Source: JBHGBM01 sp041946965 | Lineage (GTDB): Bacteria > Acidobacteriota > Terriglobia > Bryobacterales > Bryobacteraceae | Direction: 5' to 3' | Assembly: GCA_041946965.1 (NCBI GenBank) | Contig: JBHGBM010000016.1 | Location: 1 to 64,000, forward strand | DNA: 64,000 nucleotides | Shown here: positions 26,588 to 35,269 of the stretch, in pieces | Position numbering within the stretch: the first letter of the stretch is position 1 | Layout: each line of letters opens with the position of its first letter | The notes under the pieces: model-generated | The model's input: only the letters and a program-made list of their open reading frames with translations | Told to the model about the DNA's origin: nothing | Database searches by the model: none | Program-made: the position numbers and the translations under genes

Positions 26588-28206
26588 ACAGGCCGGAACA
26601 TCTGGTAATCGCCGCCCTGGGTGCGCGGCAGCTCGGAGTAGTGATCCACGCGGAAACTGTGCCAGTAACCGATCCAGCGCGGATCGCGCTCCAGGAAGGC
26701 GCCCAGACGCCTCACCATCTCCTGATGCAGCCTGGCGTCGTTCAGGTTCACGGCGTCGGGCGAGTTCAGGTCGTAGAGTTCATCCACTGTGGAAGAGAGA
26801 TTGTACGAATAGAGCCAGTGGCCGCGTGCCGGATCCCAGTGCTGGAAGGCGCAGGCGAAATTCACGCCCGTGTGCCAGCCGCATTCGAACAGCAACTCGC
26901 GGTCGGCCGGTGTGCCCGTGCCGTTCAGGTAGGGCATGAGCGAGCGCCCGTCCAGCCGCTCCGTGGGCTCGATGCCGGCGATTTCAAACAGCGTGGGCGC
27001 GATGTCCAGGTGCGAAACCGGCGCATCCACGGTGTGCGGCCTCGCGCCGGGCAGCTTGACGGCCAGCGGCACGCGCAGCACATCCGGAAACAGGTAGACG
27101 CCCTTGTCCACCACTCCGCGGCGGCCGTTCATCTCGCCGTGGTCGGCGGTGAAGATGATGATCGAGTCGTCGTAAAGGCCGCGCTGTTTCAGCGCCGCCA
27201 CGAACTTCGCCAGCGCGCGGTCGATCACCTCCATCTGAAGCGCATTCGCCACGCGGTAGTCGATCAGCGTCTCGGGGTTGTAAAGGCCCCAGGAGCGGCG
27301 GTAGAAATCGTAGATCTTAGGCTCCTCGGGCGTCGCGCGCCAGTCGCGCGCCTGAACCTGTTTGTAGCTCTCGGGCAGGCCCACCACGCCGCGCAGGTGC
27401 CGCTCGCGAGCCTCCATGCCGTTGGGGATGCTGAAGGGCTGGTGCGGATCGAAGATGTCCAGTTGCAGATAAACCGGCGCGTTTTCCGTGAGTGCCGCGT
27501 CGAGCTTGTCAATGGCGCGGTCCACCAGGTAGTGCGTGTACTGCGCCTCGATGGGGAAGTCGATCCAGCCGCCGAGCGATGCCTGGGGGGTCTTGCGGTC
27601 CTGCTGAAGCCCGCGGATCTCTTTCCTGTAGCGGATCTGCTTCACGCCCATGCGGCGCAGGCGCGCCAGGTACAGCTCGTCGTCGTAGATGGGCGGCGCC
27701 CAGCGGTCCCAGGCGTTATCGTTCTCGTCGAACGCGTCCATGAACTTCTGGGTGCCGAGGTGCCCCTTCCCCGCATGCTTCGTGCGATAACCGGCGGCCT
27801 TCAAATACTCCTGGAAGATCGCGTCGGAGTCCCGCAGGATGGTCTCATGCCCGTCGTGCGCGCGTTCGCCGTTCGCGGTGATGTAAGTGTACCGCCCGGT
27901 GGCGAGCGTGGCGCGCGCGGGCGCGCACAGCGGGCTCGCGCAGAACGCGTTGTTGAACACCACCGAGTCGCGGAACAGCCCCCGCATGGCGGGCAGTTCC
28001 AACTCGCGATGCATGGGGCGTTCGGCGCGCCAGTGGTCCGGGCTCACCATGTCCAGCGTGATCAGGAAAACGTGCGGCCGCTTTGCGCGCGGCTGGGTGC
28101 GAAACGGGTGCGAGCCGGTCTTGCGATTGAGATAGCGCGCCGGGCTCTCCATGCGGTCCGCAATCTGCGACGCCACCGCGAGGCCGAAGAAATCCCTGCG
28201 GTTCAT
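26584..28206 (-). CDS. Exported sulfatase (type I, formylglycine-dependent)
   Basis: This 540-residue protein has a twin-arginine-like start (MNRRDFFGLAVASQ). The sulfatase motif CxPxR is CAPAR (Cys94, the residue converted to formylglycine), followed by ATLATGRY. Metal-site motifs FLITLDMVSPDH and FTADHGEM are also present. It would remove sulfate esters from carbohydrate or another organic sulfate. ATG 28206 was chosen because the signal starts there and overlaps the Gfo/Idh stop (ATGA). No formylglycine-generating enzyme is encoded in the window. Confidence 0.9.
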   Translation of the reverse strand: MNRRDFFGLAVASQIADRMESPARYLNRKTGSHPFRTQPRAKRPHVFLITLDMVSPDHWRAERPMHRELELPAMRGLFRDSVVFNNAFCASPLCAPARATLATGRYTYITANGERAHDGHETILRDSDAIFQEYLKAAGYRTKHAGKGHLGTQKFMDAFDENDNAWDRWAPPIYDDELYLARLRRMGVKQIRYRKEIRGLQQDRKTPQASLGGWIDFPIEAQYTHYLVDRAIDKLDAALTENAPVYLQLDIFDPHQPFSIPNGMEARERHLRGVVGLPESYKQVQARDWRATPEEPKIYDFYRRSWGLYNPETLIDYRVANALQMEVIDRALAKFVAALKQRGLYDDSIIIFTADHGEMNGRRGVVDKGVYLFPDVLRVPLAVKLPGARPHTVDAPVSHLDIAPTLFEIAGIEPTERLDGRSLMPYLNGTGTPADRELLFECGWHTGVNFACAFQHWDPARGHWLYSYNLSSTVDELYDLNSPDAVNLNDARLHQEMVRRLGAFLERDPRWIGYWHSFRVDHYSELPRTQGGDYQMFRPV

Positions 28207-29417
28207 GCTGTCACGATCCTCTGCCTGGCTCTGTCCCACGCCATGTACTTGCGCTTGCGGAAGGACTGCACGCCCATCTCGCAGGCTGCCACGGAGTAGA
28301 AGCCCAGCATGCTGTCGCACTTGAGCGGCTCATTCTTGCGGATGGCGTTGTGCAGGTTGCGGTGGTGCAGCAGGATGTCCTCCGCGCCGCTCTTGGCGTG
28401 AACGATTTCCTTCATCTCGCCCGCGTAATGACGCTGGGGCGTGATGGTGAATCCGGTGCGGGTGAACTTCAACGTGGCTTTGTGGCCGCGCAGCACGTGC
28501 TCCACGGGAGTGTCGTTGGCGAGCGACGAAACCAGCAGCACGTTCGGCCCGCCGGGGTATTCCAGGCTGATGTTGAAGGTGTCGGGCACTTCCGCTTTCG
28601 CCTGCTTGTAGTGGTACGTGCCGCCGGTGCCCACGGCGCGCTCGGGGAAGGTGAGGTTGAGCGCCTTGATGATGCGCGTGACGCGGTGAATGAACAGGTC
28701 CGTGGCAATGCCTCCGGAGTAGTCCCAGAAGAGCCGCCAGCGGAAGTAGCGGTAGGGGTCCCAATCGCGCTTCGGCGCCGGGCCGAGCCACGCTTTCCAA
28801 TCGAGGTCTTCGCCCGGGCGCGCCTCTTCGTCGATCTTGTAATCCCAGAACGATTCGCCGGCGTAGTTGCGCGAATAATCGATCTGCGCGATCACCACGT
28901 CTCCGAGCGCGCCGTCCTTCACGTACTTCGCGGCGGTTTCGTAGGAATCGTCGGACATGCCCTGCACGCCGACCTGCATCTTGAGCCCGGTCTGCCTGAC
29001 CTTCGCCACCACCTTCCTGGATTCCTCCACGGTGTGGGTCATGGGCTTTTCGCAGTAGACGTGCTTGCCCGCCTCGAGCGCGTCCAGCGTCATCTGCGCG
29101 TGCCAGTGCTCGGGTGTGGCGATGACGACGTAATCGATATCCTTGGAAGCGAGCAGCGAGCGGTAGTCCTTGAACGGCTTGGCGCTGGTGAGCCTGGCGG
29201 CTTCGTCGAGGCGCTTGCGGTAGAGGTCGCACACCGCTGCGATCTCCACGTTGTCCGTCTCCTTCATGCGGAGCAGCGTGCGCATGTGGCCGTTGGCCAT
29301 GCCGCCGCACCCGATGACTCCTACGCGCAGGCGTTCGCCGGCTCCGCGCACCTGCGCGTAGTTGCGCGCGGCCATGGCGGTGGTCCCAAGAAAGGTCCTG
29401 CGGGAGAGAGCTTCCAT
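28203..29417 (-). CDS. Gfo/Idh/MocA-family oxidoreductase with Tat signal
   Basis: This 404-residue protein carries an N-terminal twin-arginine motif (LSRRTFLGTTAMAA), the NAD(P) fold RVGVIGCGGMANGH, and the signature EKPMTHTVEE with its catalytic-type Lys. A C-terminal alpha/beta substrate domain follows. Family members oxidise or reduce sugars and related polyols; exported forms with a tightly held cofactor are common in Acidobacteria and Planctomycetes. It is the upstream member of the coupled chain with the sulfatase and amidohydrolase. Confidence 0.9.
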   Translation of the reverse strand: MEALSRRTFLGTTAMAARNYAQVRGAGERLRVGVIGCGGMANGHMRTLLRMKETDNVEIAAVCDLYRKRLDEAARLTSAKPFKDYRSLLASKDIDYVVIATPEHWHAQMTLDALEAGKHVYCEKPMTHTVEESRKVVAKVRQTGLKMQVGVQGMSDDSYETAAKYVKDGALGDVVIAQIDYSRNYAGESFWDYKIDEEARPGEDLDWKAWLGPAPKRDWDPYRYFRWRLFWDYSGGIATDLFIHRVTRIIKALNLTFPERAVGTGGTYHYKQAKAEVPDTFNISLEYPGGPNVLLVSSLANDTPVEHVLRGHKATLKFTRTGFTITPQRHYAGEMKEIVHAKSGAEDILLHHRNLHNAIRKNEPLKCDSMLGFYSVAACEMGVQSFRKRKYMAWDRARQRIVTA

Positions 29418-29463
29418 GGGCGCATTGTAACAGCAACGTGAACGAACCCGACTCCGGGCCGGG

Positions 29464-30327
29464 CTATGCGTTAACCAGCGTTCTCAGTTCCTGGCTGCAA
29501 ATGGTGCTTGCCATGAACTTGTCGCCGCCCGGCCCCGGCCAGTGGGTCTCCAGGCTGATGTAGCCTTTGTAGCCGTCCGCCGCGAGCGCCGCCACCTGGC
29601 CCTTCCAGTCGATATCGCCGTCGCCGATCTTGAGCCAGTTGGCCTTGTGGCCGTCCACCTTCACGTCCTTGGCGTGCACGTGATAGATGCGGTCCTTGGG
29701 CAGCAGGTTGTATCCATCGGGGAAGGGGCGCAGCTCGCCCGCCACGCGCGCGTTGGCCGGGTCCCACACCAGCCGCAGGTTGGGATGTTTCACCGCATTC
29801 AATACCTGCGCGGCTTCCGCGCCGGTGGCGATGTTGCAGGCATGCTCGTTCTCGATGCCGATGATCAGGTCGTGTTTCGCGGCCCTTTCGGCCATCTCGC
29901 CCAGCGCCCGCGTCACGCGGTCGAACACCTTCTCGGGTTCCACCACGCGCCAAAAGGAAAACACGCGGATGATCCTGGCGCCCATGAATTTCGCGATCTC
30001 GAACGCGCGCTCGGCCAGCCGCGGCTGATCTTCGATCGTGTGGCGCGCGTTGAAGCTGTCCTGCTGGAACCGCGCGTCCACTTCGGGCGCGTCGGGCAGC
30101 ACGACCTTGAGCAATGGCGAGGCGATCGAGATCACCTGCAAGCCGCGATCGGACACGATCTTCTTCGCCCGGGCAAGCTCTTCGCCGGTCAGGTCGATGA
30201 TGTTCTTGCCGAACACCATGCGCAACTCGGCCCCGGTCATGCCGAGCTCGGCCATTTTCTCTATCGCCTTTTCGATTTCCGGCGAGAACTCGTCGGTGAT
30301 GGCAGCGAGGGGAAACTGTTGGCTCAT
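29464..30327 (-). CDS. Sugar phosphate isomerase/epimerase (AP-endonuclease-2 TIM barrel)
   Basis: This 287-residue protein lacks a signal peptide, so it is cytoplasmic. The xylose-isomerase-like TIM barrel shows the metal-ligand pattern: Glu in LIIGIENEH, Asp in LVWDPANAR, His in YHVHAKDV and Glu in YISLETHW. It probably isomerises or epimerises a sugar freed by the neighbouring exported enzymes, or acts on a related inositol-type compound. It leads the minus-strand group, 46 nt upstream of the Gfo/Idh gene. Confidence 0.87.
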   Translation of the reverse strand: MSQQFPLAAITDEFSPEIEKAIEKMAELGMTGAELRMVFGKNIIDLTGEELARAKKIVSDRGLQVISIASPLLKVVLPDAPEVDARFQQDSFNARHTIEDQPRLAERAFEIAKFMGARIIRVFSFWRVVEPEKVFDRVTRALGEMAERAAKHDLIIGIENEHACNIATGAEAAQVLNAVKHPNLRLVWDPANARVAGELRPFPDGYNLLPKDRIYHVHAKDVKVDGHKANWLKIGDGDIDWKGQVAALAADGYKGYISLETHWPGPGGDKFMASTICSQELRTLVNA

Positions 30328-30372
30328 ACGAAACTCACTATAGCAGCGGTTCGGCTATCATGGGCTGTGCCT

Positions 30373-31818
30373 ATGAAACGCATGCTGCCGCTTTTTCTGC
30401 TGCCCTGGCTGGCGCTGGCCGCCGGCGGCAAACTCCGGGTGCTGATGCTGACCGGCCAGACCGACCTGCCGTCCCACGACTGGCGCGACACGGCCGGGTT
30501 CCTGCGTTCGGCGCTCGAGCGGACGGGCCGTTTCGAGGTAAAGGCCCTGGAGGAGACACGCGGCCTCAACGCCGCGGCGCTCGCCGGATACGACGCGCTC
30601 GTGCTGCACTATAACGGCCCGCGCTGGGGTCCGGCGGCCGAACGCGCCGTCGAGGAATTCCTGCGCTCCGGGCGCGGCATGTTTGCGCTCCACGGGGTGA
30701 GCTACGGCGAGTTCTTCGGCCAGGTGATGCAGAAACGCTGGACGCTCCCCGCCGGCGCCACGGGCTGGGCGGCGTACCCCGACATAGTGGGCATGACCTG
30801 GAAGCCGGAGAACATCGGCCACGCCGCGCGCCATGTCTTCGAGGTGAAGTGGACGGATCGCGAGCACCCCATCGCGCGAGGGCTTCCGCCCACCTTCCTG
30901 GCCAACGACGAGCTCTATCACAAGATGGACCTGCGCCCCAATGCGCACGTGATCGCCACGGCATTCGACGACCCGGGGCGCCGCGGCACCGGCAAGGACG
31001 AGCCGATTATGTGGACCGTGCCTTTCGGCCCGGGACGTGTGGCGCACCTGACCCTCGGCCATGACCTGGGCTCCATGACGCAGCCCGGCTTCCTCGCGGC
31101 ATTCGCCCGCGGTACGGAGTGGGCGGCCACCGGCGCGGTCACCCTTCCGGCGCACGTTGCCGCTTACATCGAGCCGCGAAAAGACGCCGCCCGCGTGCTG
31201 GTGGTGACCGGAGGGCACAGCTATCCCACTTCTTTCTACACGCTGTTCGAAGGCTACGACGATATACGCTGGTCCCACGCGCCCTCGCAGGCGCAGGCTT
31301 TCCGCCCGGGGCTCGAAAAACGCTTCGATACCATCGTGCTTCACGACATGGCCGAAAACCTCGGCGAGACGGAAAGCGCGGCGCTGCGCGCCTTCATCGA
31401 GGCGGGGAAGGGTATCGTCTCCACCCACCACGCCATCGTCGATTACACGTCCTGGCCGTGGTTCTACGAACAAGTGACCGGCGGCAAATACTGGCAGAAG
31501 AAGTCCACTTTCAAAGAAGGGGTCGAAGTCGTCTGTACGCCCACTGCGGCGGGCGCAAAGCACCCCGTGATGCGCGGCGTCGGCCCCATTGTCACCGTGG
31601 ACGAAGTCTACAAGGGCATGTGGCACTCGCCCGATATCACGGTGCTGATGGAAACCACGCACCCGCTGAACGATCCGCCCGTGGTGTACATCGGGCCGAA
31701 CCGCGACGCCCGCGTGGTGTACATACAACTCGGGCACGATACCGAAACCATCCGCCATCCCACCTACCGGCGCCTGGTGCATAACGCTATCCTGTGGACC
31801 GCGCGGATGGCAGATTGA
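30373..31818 (+). CDS. Exported protein with two ThuA-like domains
   Basis: This 481-residue protein has a signal peptide (MKRMLPLFLLPWLALA) and two tandem ThuA-type (glutamine-amidotransferase-like) domains, about residues 20-240 and 260-480. Each has LRVLMLTGQ/ARVLVVTGGH, a ...FALHGV or VSTHHA strand, and a terminal VAHLTLGHD or VYIQLGHD. ThuA domains are linked to trehalose and other sugar utilisation. It is transcribed divergently from the isomerase across 45 bp, so it may share control with the sulfatase locus. Confidence 0.85.
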   Translation: MKRMLPLFLLPWLALAAGGKLRVLMLTGQTDLPSHDWRDTAGFLRSALERTGRFEVKALEETRGLNAAALAGYDALVLHYNGPRWGPAAERAVEEFLRSGRGMFALHGVSYGEFFGQVMQKRWTLPAGATGWAAYPDIVGMTWKPENIGHAARHVFEVKWTDREHPIARGLPPTFLANDELYHKMDLRPNAHVIATAFDDPGRRGTGKDEPIMWTVPFGPGRVAHLTLGHDLGSMTQPGFLAAFARGTEWAATGAVTLPAHVAAYIEPRKDAARVLVVTGGHSYPTSFYTLFEGYDDIRWSHAPSQAQAFRPGLEKRFDTIVLHDMAENLGETESAALRAFIEAGKGIVSTHHAIVDYTSWPWFYEQVTGGKYWQKKSTFKEGVEVVCTPTAAGAKHPVMRGVGPIVTVDEVYKGMWHSPDITVLMETTHPLNDPPVVYIGPNRDARVVYIQLGHDTETIRHPTYRRLVHNAILWTARMAD

Positions 31819-31837
31819 AGCCCGAACCGGACCTGCT

Positions 31838-33982
31838 TTAGAAGAACCGGATCGTATAAGTGAAGCGCACGCCGCGGCCGATTTCGGGCGCCAGTTCCTT
31901 GATGAACGAGAGATGGTTGCGGTAGAGCCGGTCCGTGGCGTTGAACACCTGCAACGCGAAGAGTTGGACCGCGTGCTGGCCCGCGCGCGTGTATGATCCG
32001 TACAGGTTCACCACGGCGTATCCCGCGGTGCGGGTTTCCCCCGGAAACAAGCGCTCCTGCACCCCGGCGAGCGCCAGTTCGGGTTTGAAGCTCCACGCGT
32101 TGCGCCGCGCCTCCACGCCCACGCGCCCGCGCAGCGGCGGAATACGCGGAAGCGGCGGGCCGTCCTTGAGTTCCGCGTTCACGTAATCCATGCCCAGGTT
32201 CAGCGCGATGTCCGGCGCCAGGGCGACCGAGAGGTCCGCTTCGCCGCCCATGAAGCGCGCATCCGACTGCATGTAGTCCGCCTCCCGCAAACCACTACGC
32301 ACACGCCCGGTCGGCGCCAGGAACACGAACCTGCCGATCGCGTACCGGAATACGCTGGCCTCGGCCCGCACGCGCGAGGCCTGGTGCCGCAGCGAGAACT
32401 CGAACCCCGTGCTCTGTTCGCTCTTCAGGTCCGGATTGCCGATTTCGAAGGTCAGATTGCCCACGTGCGGCCCGTGGTTGTACAGTTCTTCGAGCGCAGG
32501 AGCGCGATAGGCGCGCGTGAGGTTGGCGATGAAAGCGCCGCCCCGCCACACAGGCAGGTTGATCGCTCCCGAACCCGAGAACCCCGTGAAGGCGCGCGCC
32601 CGCAAGCCATCCGGTGAGTACGCGTTGCGTTCCACGCGCCCGCCGAGCTGAAAGCGGATGCGCTCGAACGCAATCTCTTCCATGCCGAAGACGGCCTGGC
32701 TGTTGTGGTCCACGGGAGGCGAGAGCGCCTCTTCCCCTTCGGCGCGATAACGGCGGAACAGTCCGGAAGCTCCGAAGGTGCCCGCGAACCGTCCGGTCTT
32801 GCGCTGATCCCAGGTGCCGCGCCAGAGCACCTGGCGGTTGTTGAAGATCGTACCGGTTTCGCCGCCCGCGATCTCCCGGTGGCGCCACTTCGTGTAGGCG
32901 AGGCTGAGGCGCGTGGATCCCAGACCCCCGTAGAGCCGCGCGTGGTGGCGGCTGAATGCCAGGTCCACCGGCTCGTCTCCCTCTCCGCCCAACTGCGCGG
33001 CGAAGGGAACGCCGTAGCGGCCTTCATCGTAGCCGTAAAGACCGGTGAGGAAGCGCTCGCCGCCGTACCAGCCCGCGCCGGTGGAAGTGTTGCTCACGCG
33101 CGTCTTGCTGTTCTCCACCGCGCCCAGCGGCGTCCGGTAGTCGCCGGTGCGCTGCGCGCTTGCGTCGCCCCAGACCAGCCAGTCGCCAAAGCCGTACTCC
33201 AGCCCCCCGGCGCCGCCGCCATGGCCGTTGTTGGAGCCGCCGATCGCGGTGAAATTCCCGCGCAGGCCCGCGTGCGGGTGATCGTGCACCTGGTGGTGGC
33301 CCGTTATGGCGTTTACCACGCCCCCCAACGCGGTGGAGCCGTAAAGCAGCGTAGCCGGCCCCTTCACCACCTCCACGGCGTCGAGCGACGCGGCGTCGAT
33401 GCCGTCCCCGTGGTCTCCCGATTGGGAGGAGATCGTGCCGGTGGGCATGCCGTCCTGCATGATGAGCACCCGGTCGCCGTCGAAGCCGCGGATCACCGGG
33501 CGCGAGGAACCCGGGCCGAAGCTGCGTTTGGCCACCCCCGGCTGGTGGTCGAGCACCTCGCCCAGGGACGTCTCGGCGCGCTCGGCGAGTTCCAGCGCCT
33601 GGATCGACGCGACGGACTGGAAGCGTTCCAGCGCGGTCTGCTCGTGCCCGCTGGCCGTGACCGTGACCTGCTGCTTGATCGGCGCGAGCCGCAGTTGGAA
33701 ATCGACGGCCGCGGTCTGGCCCGCGCGGATCTCCACGCGCCGCGTCTCCGCCGTGAGGTCGTGCATGGAGGCCGCCACCGTGTAAACGCCCGGAGGCACG
33801 TTCGCGATGGCGTATCGCCCTTCGGCATCGGTCTCCGCCGCCAGACCAAGCTGGGTAATCCGCACCGTGGCGCGATGCAGCGCGTCTCCGTTCACTGCCA
33901 GTGACACGGTGCCTTGGAGTCCGCCCGCATCCTGCGCCAGCGCGGAAAGGGTACACAACAACAACGGCAGCAATCGCATCAC
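31838..33982 (-). CDS. TonB-dependent receptor with carboxypeptidase-regulatory-like domain; possible metal receptor
   Basis: This protein of about 714 residues has a signal peptide and an N-terminal CarboxypepD-regulatory-like domain (about 20-100). The plug carries IRGFDGDRVLIMQDGMP and a 22-strand barrel ends in TYTIRFF. A His-rich loop HHQVHDHPH lies at residues 229-237, just after the plug's LYGSTALGGVVNAI. Such loops occur in ZnuD-type zinc receptors, so zinc or copper uptake is a reasonable inference. The GTG start at 33982 (ATG 33979 also possible) overlaps the upstream gene's stop. Confidence 0.88.
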   Translation of the reverse strand: MMRLLPLLLCTLSALAQDAGGLQGTVSLAVNGDALHRATVRITQLGLAAETDAEGRYAIANVPPGVYTVAASMHDLTAETRRVEIRAGQTAAVDFQLRLAPIKQQVTVTASGHEQTALERFQSVASIQALELAERAETSLGEVLDHQPGVAKRSFGPGSSRPVIRGFDGDRVLIMQDGMPTGTISSQSGDHGDGIDAASLDAVEVVKGPATLLYGSTALGGVVNAITGHHQVHDHPHAGLRGNFTAIGGSNNGHGGGAGGLEYGFGDWLVWGDASAQRTGDYRTPLGAVENSKTRVSNTSTGAGWYGGERFLTGLYGYDEGRYGVPFAAQLGGEGDEPVDLAFSRHHARLYGGLGSTRLSLAYTKWRHREIAGGETGTIFNNRQVLWRGTWDQRKTGRFAGTFGASGLFRRYRAEGEEALSPPVDHNSQAVFGMEEIAFERIRFQLGGRVERNAYSPDGLRARAFTGFSGSGAINLPVWRGGAFIANLTRAYRAPALEELYNHGPHVGNLTFEIGNPDLKSEQSTGFEFSLRHQASRVRAEASVFRYAIGRFVFLAPTGRVRSGLREADYMQSDARFMGGEADLSVALAPDIALNLGMDYVNAELKDGPPLPRIPPLRGRVGVEARRNAWSFKPELALAGVQERLFPGETRTAGYAVVNLYGSYTRAGQHAVQLFALQVFNATDRLYRNHLSFIKELAPEIGRGVRFTYTIRFF

Positions 33983-35049
33983 TTTGGAGGTTGTTCCTTG
34001 GTCTGCTCGTCGGAGAGCGGCGCCGGTGTGTCCACGTCGAATTTCAACTGCGTTTCGGCGCTGAACTTCCGGTACATGCGGAATTCCACTTCGTTCTTGG
34101 TGAGGACCCGGTCGGCGCGCATCCGGACCTCGGCTCGCAGCGGCAGCAGGAACTCGCGGTCCGCGATCTTGGTGAAGTCGTAATCCAGCGCGGTTCGCGC
34201 GCCCTGGACGGGGAACGAGGGCGGAATGTCCTCGGCTTCCAGCGTGATGCGCGTCACCATGTGGGTGTCGCGATCCGCAAAAACTTCGCCGTGATAGCCC
34301 GCCGTGATCTCCATCCTCTTCTCATAACTGATGCGCCACCGCGAGAAGGGCTGCGCCACCCGGTAAGCGAACACGTATACGCGCCGGCCGCGCAGCGTCG
34401 CCCAGCGCGACCACTCGAACCGGGTGCGGCTGGCAGGCTCGAACAGCTCACGCAGCATGCTGCCGAACTCGCCCGTGGAAGTCGCGCCGCCCACCGACTC
34501 CCAGGATTGCTCCGTGGGCCGGCTGTTGATCAGCACCAGCTTGTAGTCTTCCTTCTGCTCGAAATAGCTGAGCCTGGCGGTGAGGGTGTCGGTGGGGTGC
34601 CACAGTTCCAGCCCGGAAGGATCCACGTAACGCCGGGTCACCTGCGTGCAGATGAAATCCGGGAGCGATCTGACGTAGTTCAGCGCGTTCTCGCGCATGT
34701 CGTCCAGGACTTTGGCTTGCTCCTCGGCGGAAGGCGGAGGGATCGGCGAGGGCTTGGGGGCCAGCGGCTTGAAGGCCGCCGGCGGCAGCTTGGCGGTGGC
34801 ATCGCGCAGTTTCTTCAGCGCCTCCAAGGTGCGCGGTCCCGCTCCGTATCCTTCGAGTTCCTCGAGGGTGCGGTCGTCGAGCCGCTCGGTGAGCCTGGTG
34901 CGCGACAAAAAATTCGCTACCTGCCGGTCCTCCTGCTTCAATTGGATGGATGACTTGATGAAGGCGATCAGTTGCTCCACGGACAGCGTGGTCTGGCCCG
35001 CCGCCATGAGGCATAACGCCAGCACGAACCCCGGCACCCGGAGACGCAT
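33979..35049 (-). CDS. Exported acidobacterial protein of unknown function
   Basis: This 356-residue protein has a signal peptide (RVPGFVLALCLMAAGQ). After a helical region (about 20-125, ending in a Pro-rich linker) comes a domain starting NYVRSLPDFICTQVTRRYVDPSG and continuing as an alternating beta pattern. I recognise this as a type common in Acidobacteria but cannot name a function. ATG 35049 is supported by the signal peptide; the longer frame upstream is not. Its stop overlaps the TonB receptor start, so the two are probably co-expressed. The 220 bp upstream (35050-35269) shows no gene. Confidence 0.7.
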   Translation of the reverse strand: MRLRVPGFVLALCLMAAGQTTLSVEQLIAFIKSSIQLKQEDRQVANFLSRTRLTERLDDRTLEELEGYGAGPRTLEALKKLRDATAKLPPAAFKPLAPKPSPIPPPSAEEQAKVLDDMRENALNYVRSLPDFICTQVTRRYVDPSGLELWHPTDTLTARLSYFEQKEDYKLVLINSRPTEQSWESVGGATSTGEFGSMLRELFEPASRTRFEWSRWATLRGRRVYVFAYRVAQPFSRWRISYEKRMEITAGYHGEVFADRDTHMVTRITLEAEDIPPSFPVQGARTALDYDFTKIADREFLLPLRAEVRMRADRVLTKNEVEFRMYRKFSAETQLKFDVDTPAPLSDEQTKEQPPK

Positions 35050-35269
35050 ATATACACTATTTTCGCACCAGTTGGGGCGGGGCCATGACGCCGCCATGGC
35101 CGGAGCGCGGAACAGACCGTTGACGGCCGCGAAAAGCTGCGGCGGCCTGCTCGAAGGCTTCCGGGGCCTCCTCTCCTCCCGCCGCCGCGATGACTTCGCG
35201 TCATGGATCTGGAGCGCATTACCGAGCCGCGACCGCCAGGGAGCGGCGGGCGTCAAGCGGCCGGCGCTT

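Noticed and set aside
35050..35269. Extension of the unknown protein frame upstream to 35256
   Set aside because: The extra 69 codons are Arg/Pro-rich with no motif, and a clear signal peptide begins at the later ATG 35049.
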